From an uncultured Rhodospirillaceae bacterium (GTDB lineage: Bacteria > Pseudomonadota > Alphaproteobacteria > Rhodospirillales > Rhodospirillaceae): a DNA stretch of 64,000 bases. The notes under the pieces were generated by a model. The model had not been told where the DNA came from and did not search any database. It saw nothing but the letters and a program-made list of their open reading frames with translations. The position numbers and the translations under genes were made by a program. Where the stretch lies: NCBI GenBank assembly GCA_943787205.1, contig CALSLN010000024.1, positions 1 through 64,000 of the forward strand. The letters run 5' to 3'. This document shows positions 48,095 to 57,282 of this stretch, piece by piece (the stretch's first letter is position 1; each line of letters starts with the position of its first letter).

Positions 48095-49756
48095 CTAGCG
48101 CTTTAAAAAGGCCGCCATCGCCGATATGGGGGCGCGTTGGTATTCTGATTTTACCAGCGTGGCATTTCGCATCAGCGACACTGCGTTTTCAGCATGATGT
48201 TCAAGAATATCCCCCGGTGTTGCCACAACAAGTGCCGGGTTATTCGTTTCTTTAACGAGGGGCTCGGCATCCGTGTTGTAAGCAGCACGCACGTAGTCGC
48301 CATAGGTGAGGCCACCCTTAAGCCAGGCCAACAGGCGGGCTTGCAGGGCAACTGGTTCGATCTCCGGTTCGATGTCGCGCACACCGTCTTTTGTACACGC
48401 GTACCAAGGCCAAAACAGTGCGGCATCCCTCAGCATATGCCAGGCGGTTAAGAAATGTGTGCCGTCCCAGCGCGCGTCTATCGATGGTGCGGCATGGGCA
48501 ACCAAACCCTCCCTCAAGGTGGCGTCGGGTAGTTCGGGCCGATCCAGTATCAGACGACCGGCAGAGTCCCCGGCTTGGCGGGCGACCTCTAAAGCCAGAG
48601 TGGCGCCAATAGACTCTCCGTAGAGATCAAACTCTGTTATCCCGCAGCGATCCAAGATGGCCCGAATGTCTTGTGCGAACGTTTCGAGAGATGCCCCGGC
48701 CTCGGATAACGGGTCTGAGTCTCCGTTGCCCGCAATGTCTATGGCCAGAACCGGCCGGTCGACAGCCATGGCTTTGACCTGCTGTTCTATGAGTGCGGAC
48801 GTGCGCATACCACCATGGAGAAACACTAAGGGCCGACCGCTATCACCGCCGCCGCGCCTCACCATCCGTTGCCCACCGCCTACACTCACGTAAGACCGAT
48901 AGAGCTTCTGTCTGGGGGTGGGGTCTTTTGCGGGGCCAACGATTTCACCCGCAGTGACTTTTGATAGAACTGTGCGAATAGCATCAAGCTGATTGTCTTC
49001 GGTCGTATCGACGAAGTTTATGTTGGTCGGCAAGTTGGGAAGGCTGCGCTCAATGGCCGTATGCTCATCGGCCCCCGTGGTCACAAAAAAGGCATCTGTC
49101 GTCAGTTGGTACAGCGCATCGCGACTGTCGTGGCTGAAGGCCGCGCGATAGCCGAGCCAGTAATTGGTTGCATTCATTTTTGCGTGCACTACGTCATGCA
49201 AATAACGGGCGTCTTTCATGCCGCCATGCACGCGGGTGGCTTTGTGCGCTTCATACCAGGGCCAGAAAATGAGTTGATCGCGGGTGTGCTGCCAGGCCCA
49301 GACCAGGTGCGCGCCATCTGCAGTGGGAGTAAACTGTGGCGCATAATGATCGGTGCGATCTTGCGCCACTTCGGGCGTGCTGAGCGATACCCCATCGATC
49401 ACGAGGGCAGTCACGCGATCTGGTGCCCGCCGGGCCACTTCCACCGCGATATTTGCACCCGTGTGAGATCCATATAGGGGCGCGCGTTCGATGCCCAAAG
49501 CGTCGAGGGTTTCAATCACGGCGTCGGCATAATCGGCCATCATCGGTGCGTGTTGAATAAGAGGGTCTGATTCCCCGTAGCCAGGCGCATCCAGGGCAAT
49601 CAATGTATAGGAGTCAGCCAACGGCATCAGGTGGGGCAGCACGAAGGCCCCGGTTTGTGGACTCACATGAAACAGCACAAAAGGTGGGCCAGATCCAGCA
49701 CGCCGGTAGTGGACCTCTCGGTCTCCAACACGAACGAAGTGGCGGGTGATGTCCAT
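48095..49756 (-). CDS. Tandem two-domain alpha/beta hydrolase
   Basis: N-domain: VLFHVSPQTGAF...LYGSHTGANIAVEVARRAPDRV; C-domain: LVFLHGGMRTSALI...LYGESIGATLALEVARQAG; shared ...H..RD...FWPWY segments in both halves. Confidence 0.88.
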   Translation of the reverse strand: MDITRHFVRVGDREVHYRRAGSGPPFVLFHVSPQTGAFVLPHLMPLADSYTLIALDAPGYGESDPLIQHAPMMADYADAVIETLDALGIERAPLYGSHTGANIAVEVARRAPDRVTALVIDGVSLSTPEVAQDRTDHYAPQFTPTADGAHLVWAWQHTRDQLIFWPWYEAHKATRVHGGMKDARYLHDVVHAKMNATNYWLGYRAAFSHDSRDALYQLTTDAFFVTTGADEHTAIERSLPNLPTNINFVDTTEDNQLDAIRTVLSKVTAGEIVGPAKDPTPRQKLYRSYVSVGGGQRMVRRGGGDSGRPLVFLHGGMRTSALIEQQVKAMAVDRPVLAIDIAGNGDSDPLSEAGASLETFAQDIRAILDRCGITEFDLYGESIGATLALEVARQAGDSAGRLILDRPELPDATLREGLVAHAAPSIDARWDGTHFLTAWHMLRDAALFWPWYACTKDGVRDIEPEIEPVALQARLLAWLKGGLTYGDYVRAAYNTDAEPLVKETNNPALVVATPGDILEHHAENAVSLMRNATLVKSEYQRAPISAMAAFLKR

Positions 49757-49845
49757 GGCGCGTCCTCGCTGTCAGTGCTGCTGTTATTAATTATAGAAGG
49801 ACACATTTTGACAGGAGTTGCGCCTCGCGCAACCTCGTGTGCCGC

Positions 49846-50703
49846 TTAACTTACCTTCAGCACAACGGCACCAGCTGCAATCACCAACGCCGCGGTGATG
49901 CGCCGCTTGCCAAACGCTTCGCCCATAAAGACAGCCCCTAGAATGGCGGCGAACACCACGCTGGTTTCTCGCAACGCGGCAACTTCAGTGGTTTGCCCTA
50001 GGCGCAGAGCCTAGAGGGCCAAGCTATAACTGATGGTCCCTAGAGCGCCGGACAGAAACCCCGTGCGAACGTGGTCTCTTGTGATGTCGCCCAGGGTTTT
50101 GCGCCTCCAAATGGCGACACTGATCGGGAAGAGAAAGCCATCCAACAAATACAGCCAAGCCAAATAGGTCAGTGCAACCTCAACCAGTCTTACGCCCGTG
50201 GCATCGATCAAGGTATAGGCCGCAATGCAGATGCCACTGGCGATAGCGAACCCGAGGGCCGGACCATTAGCGCGCAGGAGTGCAAACGCGTTTGCACCTT
50301 CGAAGGCAAAGGCAAAGACCCCAAGGGATAAAATCACCAATCCCACAATTTGCAGGGACGATAAATCTTCCGCCAAAAAGACATAGGCGCCGATGCCCGT
50401 GAGTACGGGGGCGATTCCACGCATCACCGGGTAAACCAGAGACAAGTCGCCGAAGCGATACGCATTGGCCATGCAGGCGTGGTAAATCATGGTGATCACA
50501 ACAGAGATCAGCAGTAATCCCCAGACCGGTTCCGTTGGCAGTGGGACGAAAAACACAACAGGTATGGCGAGGAGTCCGAACGGCGCTCGGCTGATGGCGC
50601 GGATAACCAGCTTGTCGCCGCTGGCCTTAACCAATGCGTTGCTCACGGCATGAAGCACCGCCGATGCGAGGATAAGAAGTGTGGCTAACGCATCGGCTGA
50701 CAT
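49846..50703 (-). pseudogene. EamA/DMT-family transporter with in-frame amber stop
   Basis: ORF to TAG at 50011-50013, then in the same frame ALRLGQTTEVAALRETSVVFAAILGAVFMGEAFGKRRITAALVIAAGAVVLKVS-TAA, the expected EamA C-terminal block. Confidence 0.88.
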
Positions 50704-50907
50704 CAGTCGTCTCGCGCATGTAATTGAACAGCCAGCGTGCCCCATAGGGGCGACGTCGGCTTTAAACCAGAAATCACCGGTACCTTGACGTGATTGCCGT
50801 CACGGTAACCAGTGCATCTCTACGTCGGAGTGTAGTCATTTTCGCCCACCGAACCAATTTATGTCCTAGGGTATCAACGACAGATCTGATCACCGAAGGA
50901 TTATCCC

Positions 50908-51143
50908 ATGGGTCTTAAATCCTTGCGTCGCGATATCCTCACCCGCCCTTTGTTCGGCTGGGCCCGACGGGCGCTGCCAGCCATGTCCGATACGGAGCGA
51001 GACGCGCTAGAAGCGGGTGACGTGTGGTGGGACGCAGATCTATTCAGTGGTAATCCGGATTTCAACAAACTGTTGCAGACCCCACCGGCCACGCTATCCG
51101 ACAGCGAACGTATTTTTCTCGATGGTCCAGTCGATGAGCTTTG
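50908..51143 (+). pseudogene. fadE: 5' fragment of a FadE-type acyl-CoA dehydrogenase
   Basis: FGWARRALPAMSDTERDALEAGDVWWDADLFSGNPDFNKLLQTPPATLSDSERIFLDGPVDELC matches the N-terminal pattern of FadE-type proteins; homology stops at the IS end. Confidence 0.8.
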
Positions 51144-51228
51144 TGTACCCCGTCAGCACCAATGGAACTAATTAGGGTAATTGCATAAGGGAGCGTTTTT
51201 GGCTCATCGTCACCGTAAGGAGTGAACG

Positions 51229-51603
51229 ATGAGACAGAGAACAGAACGTCATCAAGAAGCAGCAGACCGGACTGTAAAGGATATCCGGCGTAAGACGCGC
51301 AAGCGTTATTCTTCCGAGGAGAAGATTCGTATTGTGCTCGCCGGATTGCGGGGCGAGGACAGCATTGCCGAGCTTTGTCGTCAGGAGGGCATTGCCCAGG
51401 GCCTGTATTATACCTGGTCGAAGGAGTTCCTTGAAGCTGGGAAGAAGCGCCTGGCTGGTGATACGGCACGTGAGGCCAACACAGGCGAGGTCAAGGATCT
51501 TCGCCGCGAGGCGCGTGATCTCAAGGAGGTTGTGGCTGAACAGGCCCTCGAACTGCGTCTGCTTAAAAAAAGCATGATCGGGGATGGGGGAGACGAAGAA
51601 TGA
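51229..51603 (+). CDS. IS3-family transposase OrfA
   Basis: KRYSSEEKIRIVLAGLRGEDSIAELCRQEGIAQGLYYTWSKEFLEAGKKRLAGD HTH. Confidence 0.92.
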   Translation: MRQRTERHQEAADRTVKDIRRKTRKRYSSEEKIRIVLAGLRGEDSIAELCRQEGIAQGLYYTWSKEFLEAGKKRLAGDTAREANTGEVKDLRREARDLKEVVAEQALELRLLKKSMIGDGGDEE

Positions 51604-52580
51604 GATACCCTGCCTCCGAGAAGCTTGAGATCATCAAGCTGGTTGAACAGTCGCACCTGCCGGCCAAACGCACATTGGATAAGCTCGGGGTTCCCCGCAC
51701 CACCTTCTACCGCTGGTACGACAAGTATCTGGAGGGCGGGGTAGAAGCTCTCGAAGACAAGTCGCCCAAGCCGTCGCGGGTGTGGAACCGGATCCCGGAT
51801 GACATCCGTGACCGGATTATCCATATGGCCCTGGAGAACCCGGAGCTGTCGCCCCGGGAACTGGCGGTACGCTTCACTGATACGCAGGCCTACTTCGTCT
51901 CGGAAGCTAGTGTTTACCGGCTTCTCAAGTCCCATGACCTGATCACCAGCCCAGCCTTTGTGGTGATCAAGGCAAGCAGTGAGTTCAAAGACAAGACGAG
52001 CCGTATCAACCAACTCTGGCAGACCGACTTCACCTACATCAAGGTGATCGGATGGGGTTGGTTTTATCTGAGCACCATCCTGGATGATTACTCGCGTTAC
52101 ATCATCACCTGGACTCTCTGCACGACCATGAAGGCCAGTGATGTGATGGACACTTTGGAACGGGCCTTACAGGCCTCAGGCTGTGATCAGGTTGAGGTTC
52201 AACACAAGCCACGTCTGCTCTCAGACAATGGACCGTCTTACCTCTCTGGTGAACTGGCCGAGTGGCTCGCTGACAACGGTATGGATCACGTGCGTGGTGC
52301 TCCCTATCACCCACAGACGCAGGGCAAGATTGAACGGTGGCATCAGACTTTGAAGAACCGCATCTTGCTGGAAAACTACTTTCTACCGGGTGATCTCAAG
52401 GCCAACATCGGACGCTTCGTCACCTACTACAATCACCACCGCTATCACGAGAGTCTGAGCAATCTGACACCCGCCGATGTCTACTTTGGTCGCGGCGAAA
52501 CCATTCTAATCGAAAGGGAAAGGATCAAACGAAACACCATCAAACAACGGCGCTTGCAACACCGCAAAGACGCCGCTTAA
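51600..52580 (+). CDS. IS3-family transposase OrfB (DDE integrase core)
   Basis: LWQTDFTYIKVIGWGWFYLSTILDDYSRYIITW...LLSDNGPSYLSGELAEWL...GAPYHPQTQGKIERWHQTLKNR; overlaps OrfA by ATGA. Confidence 0.94.
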   Translation: MRYPASEKLEIIKLVEQSHLPAKRTLDKLGVPRTTFYRWYDKYLEGGVEALEDKSPKPSRVWNRIPDDIRDRIIHMALENPELSPRELAVRFTDTQAYFVSEASVYRLLKSHDLITSPAFVVIKASSEFKDKTSRINQLWQTDFTYIKVIGWGWFYLSTILDDYSRYIITWTLCTTMKASDVMDTLERALQASGCDQVEVQHKPRLLSDNGPSYLSGELAEWLADNGMDHVRGAPYHPQTQGKIERWHQTLKNRILLENYFLPGDLKANIGRFVTYYNHHRYHESLSNLTPADVYFGRGETILIERERIKRNTIKQRRLQHRKDAA

Positions 52581-52655
52581 AATCAACAAACATGATGGGC
52601 CAAACTCTCTCTTAGTTTATCAACCCTTCTGTTCCAAATACTTTGATGACGGACA

Positions 52656-52776
52656 CTTCATATTGGATGGTCGAAATATAAGCGGTTCTTATGTCTTCAG
52701 GTTTTGAAGCACACGCCGCTAAGGCGAGAACGGCAAAACCAGCAGTCGCCATTTTTTTAATATGAATATTTTTCAT
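52656..52776 (-). pseudogene. Truncated lipoprotein gene, 3' part removed at the IS junction
   Basis: MKNIHIKKMATAGFAVLALAACASKPEDIRTAYISTIQYE; lipobox LAAC; the following residues are encoded by the IS end. Confidence 0.65.
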
Positions 52777-52927
52777 TTTGGGAGCCCCCGTAAATTGATT
52801 ATTCGCCAGCACTTATGCTCTTCGGTTGAATGCTGATGATAAAAGTATAAGCAAACCAGATGAGATTGGCTACTTAAACGAGATTATAATTAATAAACTA
52901 TCGCAAGAGTAGGCTTCGCAATGTTGC

Positions 52928-54943
52928 CTAAAACCCCATTGCAACGGAGAAGCGGATGTCCCGCCCGGGCAGGGGGGTCAGTTCTTTGATGAAGGACGTA
53001 TGGGGCCGAGCAAAAGTGTTGCCTAGGTTTTTGCCCTGAAGCGTGAGCCTCAAATCGCGGTCAGCCACGGGCTTCCATGCAATTTGTGCGTTCACGAACG
53101 TGTATGAGTCCGTCCCGTCCTCCAGCGGAGCAAGTCTGCTTGCACTGGAAGAGCCCTCCACTTCAATGCGTGCAAACCAGGATTGGTAGGCTGCATTCGC
53201 ACCCACGGTGAAGAACAGGGGTGGGATTCTTGGCAGCGGTGTGTCCGTTGCCTGGTTCGTCGCGCGCACGTAACTGACCGACCCGTCTACAGCAATCGTT
53301 AGGTCATCTGATGTGTACAGGTCAAAATTAGATTCCATTTCGATGCCTGAGAATTTGGCGTCGACTTGGGTAAACTGAAAAACGGGCAAACCGTCTTCTT
53401 CGAGTCCGGTGAGTTGATCGAAGATGTAGTCGTCATACTCTGTGCGGAATATATTAACGGCCCCTTCGAAAGGACCTGCCTTAACATTGAAGGACGCTTC
53501 CGTTTGCCAAGCCGTTTCTTTGATGAGGTTAGGGTCACCCACTTCAAACTGTTGTGTGGCCAAGTGGGGACCGTTCGAGAATAGCTCTTCTGCGTTCGGC
53601 GCACGTTCTGTAAGCGACGTTGTTAGGCCAAACGTCGTTCTTTCAGACACTGTCCACAAAGCACTTGCAGAACCAGATAGGGTATCAAAACCCCGTTCAA
53701 CTGCAGTTGTTGTTGATGTCACCTCAGCCGTTTCATATCGCAGGCCGCCGGTCAGCGTGAGTGCACCAAAAGAGGCTTCCTCAACAAGGAATAAAGCCAA
53801 GGACTCTGTATTGGTTGGCGGGACGAATGCTTCGTCCCCAATGGCTTCGAAATCGCGGTTACGCAATTGAATACCAAAAGCACCCTCGAGATTTTCCAAG
53901 GGGCGGTGAACGAATTCTACCCGACCTTCCCAAGCCTCATTGAGAAATACGGTGCCAATTTCGTCGCCTTCCAACTCTGTATGGTCGTAATCCCCATAGC
54001 CAAAGCTAAAGGTCGCTTTGTCTAGAAAGGACCCCAGGTTTCGGACTTCCCCATCGACATCGAACCGCACGCGCTTGAGGTCAATGGAAATGATCTCCTC
54101 TTCCTCTTCTTCTTCCTCACCTTCTTCGTGCTCGTGTGCTGCAGGAACGCCGTAGAGAGAGTCGAAGAGGCCACCTGAGACACCGAAATGTCCATCTTCC
54201 CAAATATAGCTCAGGCCGCCACCGAAGGAATAAACCTCGGCACCAGAGTTCTCGACAAAACCCTCATTCCCTTCTTCTTCTGCCTCCTCGTTGGCAAAGC
54301 CGTCGATGTCGTAGTCCGATTGGTCGCTATAGGAGCCGTCCAAAGACAGCACCAAGCCAGATCCAATTGTACCTTGGGTGAGGGCATTGGCACTGAAGGC
54401 GTCTGCGTTGGTGGCATACGTAAGGTCACCTCGGCCACTGACCGATTGCTCGGGCAGTGTTTCTGCAATCCGAGTATCAATCACGTTGATAACGCCACCA
54501 ACTGCGCTGGAGCCAAAACGAAGCGTGTTTGGACCCCGTAAAATTTCAATGCGTTCTGTCGTGCCGGGATTGATGGACACCTGATGGTCCACACTCGTCA
54601 CGGAAGCGTCGACTGGATCTAAACCGTTCGCCAGAACGCGGATGCGGTCACCGCCTTGGCCACGAATAATTGGACGGCTGGCAACAGGGCCAAAAAACGT
54701 TGATGAGACCCCAGTCTCACCGCGCAATGTCTCTCCGAGAGAGGATTGGACCCGATCGCGCAGAGCGTCGCCGGTCAGAATGGAAGCCCCTTGGATTGTG
54801 TCTGCCAGGCTGCGCTCCAACGGCGAGGCCGTAACAATAATCTCCTCAATGTCGAGGGATGGCGCAGTGTTTGATTGTGCGAATGCAGCGTATGGAATAA
54901 GCGCGTGTATAGCTGCCGTATACCAAAGTAATCTTTGGGACAT
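52928..54943 (-). CDS. TonB-dependent receptor, ZnuD-like (zinc)
   Basis: EEIIVTASPLERSLADTIQGASILTGDALRDRVQSSLGETLRGETGVSSTFFGPVASRPIIRGQGGDRIRVLANG; acidic/His loop HEHEEGEEEEEEEE; adjacent Zur-like regulator. Confidence 0.85.
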   Translation of the reverse strand: MSQRLLWYTAAIHALIPYAAFAQSNTAPSLDIEEIIVTASPLERSLADTIQGASILTGDALRDRVQSSLGETLRGETGVSSTFFGPVASRPIIRGQGGDRIRVLANGLDPVDASVTSVDHQVSINPGTTERIEILRGPNTLRFGSSAVGGVINVIDTRIAETLPEQSVSGRGDLTYATNADAFSANALTQGTIGSGLVLSLDGSYSDQSDYDIDGFANEEAEEEGNEGFVENSGAEVYSFGGGLSYIWEDGHFGVSGGLFDSLYGVPAAHEHEEGEEEEEEEEIISIDLKRVRFDVDGEVRNLGSFLDKATFSFGYGDYDHTELEGDEIGTVFLNEAWEGRVEFVHRPLENLEGAFGIQLRNRDFEAIGDEAFVPPTNTESLALFLVEEASFGALTLTGGLRYETAEVTSTTTAVERGFDTLSGSASALWTVSERTTFGLTTSLTERAPNAEELFSNGPHLATQQFEVGDPNLIKETAWQTEASFNVKAGPFEGAVNIFRTEYDDYIFDQLTGLEEDGLPVFQFTQVDAKFSGIEMESNFDLYTSDDLTIAVDGSVSYVRATNQATDTPLPRIPPLFFTVGANAAYQSWFARIEVEGSSSASRLAPLEDGTDSYTFVNAQIAWKPVADRDLRLTLQGKNLGNTFARPHTSFIKELTPLPGRDIRFSVAMGF

Positions 54944-55043
54944 TGTGAGCTCCTGAAAATATTTTTTGGTTATGTGAGTGCGTTATCGAAGGTGTTCGAG
55001 GTTTTTGACCTCGTTATTGGTGCGCTCATGGCGCACACGTTTT

Positions 55044-55436
55044 TTATTGAATTGCGGTGCAGTCTTTACACTGACCCATGATTTCGAACGTTTTTTGGGC
55101 CGGACTGAAACCAGAGGTCTCCTGCCAGCGGGATACCACTCGGCAGAGCTCATGATCCTCAATTTCCTCCACCTGCTTGCAGCTTGTGCACACAGCAAGA
55201 ACCACTTCATGTGCGTGACCATGACAACGGCAAGGAACAAAGGCTTTGAGGCTTTCGATGCGATGAACGCGTCCGTCTGCATTGAGGCGATCAAGGGCGC
55301 GGTACATGACCGGTGGGGAGGGGCGACGCCGGGCAGGGAGCCGCGCAATCAGTTCATAGGCCGTGAGTGGCTGATCTGCCGTCTCCATAATTTTCACGAT
55401 CTGTGAGTCGTCTACTGCGCGCGCACGGGCCATCAT
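55044..55436 (-). CDS. zur: Fur-family regulator, Zur-like
   Basis: PPVMYRALDRLNADGRVHRIESLKAFVPCRCHGHAHEVVLAVCTSCKQVEEI with CxxC pairs. Confidence 0.85.
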   Translation of the reverse strand: MMARARAVDDSQIVKIMETADQPLTAYELIARLPARRRPSPPVMYRALDRLNADGRVHRIESLKAFVPCRCHGHAHEVVLAVCTSCKQVEEIEDHELCRVVSRWQETSGFSPAQKTFEIMGQCKDCTAIQ

Positions 55437-55452
55437 GTGCCCCTTTCAAATG

Positions 55453-55476
55453 AATCGTATCCTATAACATACGATT
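55453..55476 (-). promoter_or_regulatory. Palindromic operator candidate upstream of zur-znuD
   Basis: aatcgtat-cctataac-atacgatt perfect 8-bp inverted repeat just upstream of the zur start. Confidence 0.6.
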
Positions 55477-55544
55477 AAGATCAACAGAGCTGGAAGTCAA
55501 CATTTGATCGTGCGAAAAAAGCGGCCGGCGACTATCCGTCACAG

Positions 55545-55964
55545 ATGATAATGGGAGACAGGCTTTTGAAATTTATTGGCATCGTCGTTTTTTGCCTGCT
55601 CTCGACATCTGCATCAGCCTATCAAGGGATAGAGCTTGGACGGGATTGTCGAAATTCCGATGATGCCGCTGTGGCCAGATGCGAAGGGTTCATTAGCGGT
55701 TTTGTGGCGGGCGCACAGGCTGATATTGAAGGTGAGCCGATCAACATGTGGCGCTACTACGGGTACACGTGGTGTGGACCTGTTGTCTTTGAGCTTTCCG
55801 AAATTATTGATGCCCTCTTTGAGGCGAACCGCACAGGGCAGGCCACACCCCACTTTCCAGCATCCGTGATGCTGGCCCAGTCTTTATCCGCGACGTACCC
55901 CTGCACGGATGCGGCTGCACCGCGTTACCCTGGCTTGGGCTTTCCATCTTTAGAGTCGGATTAA
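55545..55964 (+). CDS. Secreted Rap1a/Tai-family-like protein
   Basis: Signal peptide; C(R)...CEGFISGFVAGAQADI...WCGPVVFELSEIIDALFEAN...MLAQSLSATYPC pattern. Confidence 0.6.
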   Translation: MIMGDRLLKFIGIVVFCLLSTSASAYQGIELGRDCRNSDDAAVARCEGFISGFVAGAQADIEGEPINMWRYYGYTWCGPVVFELSEIIDALFEANRTGQATPHFPASVMLAQSLSATYPCTDAAAPRYPGLGFPSLESD

Positions 55965-55999
55965 TGAAACCAGAGAGCCGTTCTTAAAGGCTCTGCTCT

Positions 56000-56539
56000 T
56001 TATTCAGGAGGCATCGCCGGTATATCCGTCACGCCGACGTCCGCACCCATTTGCGAGAGCAATGTAGTCGCCTGTCCGCGATGGTGTGTTTGGTGATTGA
56101 ACAAATGGCTGAGGCAGAGCGACAGGGGCAGGGTGATATCTTCCTGGCGTAGGAAGTGGTGGAAGTTCAAGTCGGCGCTAATAATCGTGTCCGTTAAATC
56201 AGTCTCGGCCCAATTTTGTATCGCTTGATCGACGATCTCTCGTTCGTTCGATAACGCGGCGAAGTCGGTATGCAACTCCATGTCCAAGCCCGAGAGCGAT
56301 TGGACCGGTTCGAAGAACAAACCCTCTAAGGCTGGGAAGTCCCACTCTGCTGTGGCGAAGCGGTGCAGCCAGACCAAATCTCCCAACAGGATGTGATTGA
56401 GCGTGGCGTGCAGCGATCCAAAGAAGGCGCCCCGATTTTCCTTGCGGGCGTCATCGGATAGGGCACGGGAGGCTTGGTAAACCTTGCCGTTCATCCAAAC
56501 GTTGTAGCGGGCCATGGTGCGGAAATGGGTGAGGCTCAT
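56000..56539 (-). CDS. DinB-family protein
   Basis: MSLTHFRTMARYNVWMNGKVYQ...FGSLHATLNHILLGDLVWLHRF...LSHLFNHQTHHRGQATTLLSQMG. Confidence 0.9.
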   Translation of the reverse strand: MSLTHFRTMARYNVWMNGKVYQASRALSDDARKENRGAFFGSLHATLNHILLGDLVWLHRFATAEWDFPALEGLFFEPVQSLSGLDMELHTDFAALSNEREIVDQAIQNWAETDLTDTIISADLNFHHFLRQEDITLPLSLCLSHLFNHQTHHRGQATTLLSQMGADVGVTDIPAMPPE

Positions 56540-56624
56540 GATGGAATGATAACAAATTAAGTTGTTTTTCTCAATCAAAACCTTGGAGCGTTAGCGCGCA
56601 ACTTCCTTAACCCTCAAAATCAAC

Positions 56625-56694
56625 CGTGCATGGGGTCGTTCATATTTTTGTCGTGCATGGGCTCGACCCTTCGAACCAACGGTGCATGGGCTCG
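56625..56694. repeat. Three short direct repeats [CG]GTGCATGGG[GC]TCG
   Basis: Copies at 56625-56638, 56652-56665 and 56681-56694 in the DinB/CDO intergenic region. Confidence 0.7.
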
Positions 56695-56715
56695 AACCGA
56701 GCAAATTCAATTTAT

Positions 56716-57282
56716 TTATTTAGGAAGAGGCGTGTAGCCGCTGATAAAAGGGCTGGGGTCTACCGTTTTTGGGTCATAGACCCGGCGTTCGACCGCTCCG
56801 ATATCCGCGCCGTAGATGTGTATGGAAATAGAGGCTTGATCGCTCTCTGCATTCTTGACCCGATGGATGTCGCCCAAGCGCGGCGAGACAAAATCAACCA
56901 TGCCCGGTTTGAGTGTTAGGCTCTCGCCTTCGATCAACTGTCCGGTGTCTGCATCGCGCGCATAAAGCGTGCCGGTCTCTGCGCCACGTAACATGCCGAT
57001 AGCGCCCCACACCCGATGATCGTGAATCGGTGATTCCTGATTGACCCCCCAGACGAAGCTGACCACGGAGAAGCGGGAGTCCGGATCTTTGTACAGCAGG
57101 TACTGGCAGTAGGTTTCTGGGTTCGAGACAGCGTAGGCATCGGGCAACCAGTCATCGGTCGAGACAAGCTCGCCAAGCAATTTACCGCAGACGGGAAGGA
57201 GGTCGGACTCGCTGGGCTTCATGTCAAGCAGTGTCGTCATGCCCGCGATGAAGGCTTCAAACTTTCCGCTCATGCTTTGCAT
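56716..57282 (-). CDS. Cysteine dioxygenase-type cupin (second copy)
   Basis: YCQYLLYKDPDSRFSVVSFVWGVNQESPIHDHRVWGAIGMLRGAE...GDIHRVKN. Confidence 0.85.
   Translation of the reverse strand: MQSMSGKFEAFIAGMTTLLDMKPSESDLLPVCGKLLGELVSTDDWLPDAYAVSNPETYCQYLLYKDPDSRFSVVSFVWGVNQESPIHDHRVWGAIGMLRGAETGTLYARDADTGQLIEGESLTLKPGMVDFVSPRLGDIHRVKNAESDQASISIHIYGADIGAVERRVYDPKTVDPSPFISGYTPLPK

Larger units (their letters stand above)
51144..52655 (+). mobile_element. IS3-family insertion sequence (about 1.5 kb)
   Basis: orfA/orfB with DDE integrase core, imperfect terminal inverted repeats starting TGT on both ends (51144-51208 and 52594-52655). Confidence 0.88.

Noticed and set aside
51408-52013. 201-aa minus-strand ORF
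   Set aside because: Antisense to the IS transposase genes
56000-56539. Ergothioneine-type (EgtB/EgtD) pathway from the DinB protein plus methyltransferases
   Set aside because: DinB protein lacks a sulfatase-like FGE domain and is far from the methyltransferases, which do not look like EgtD
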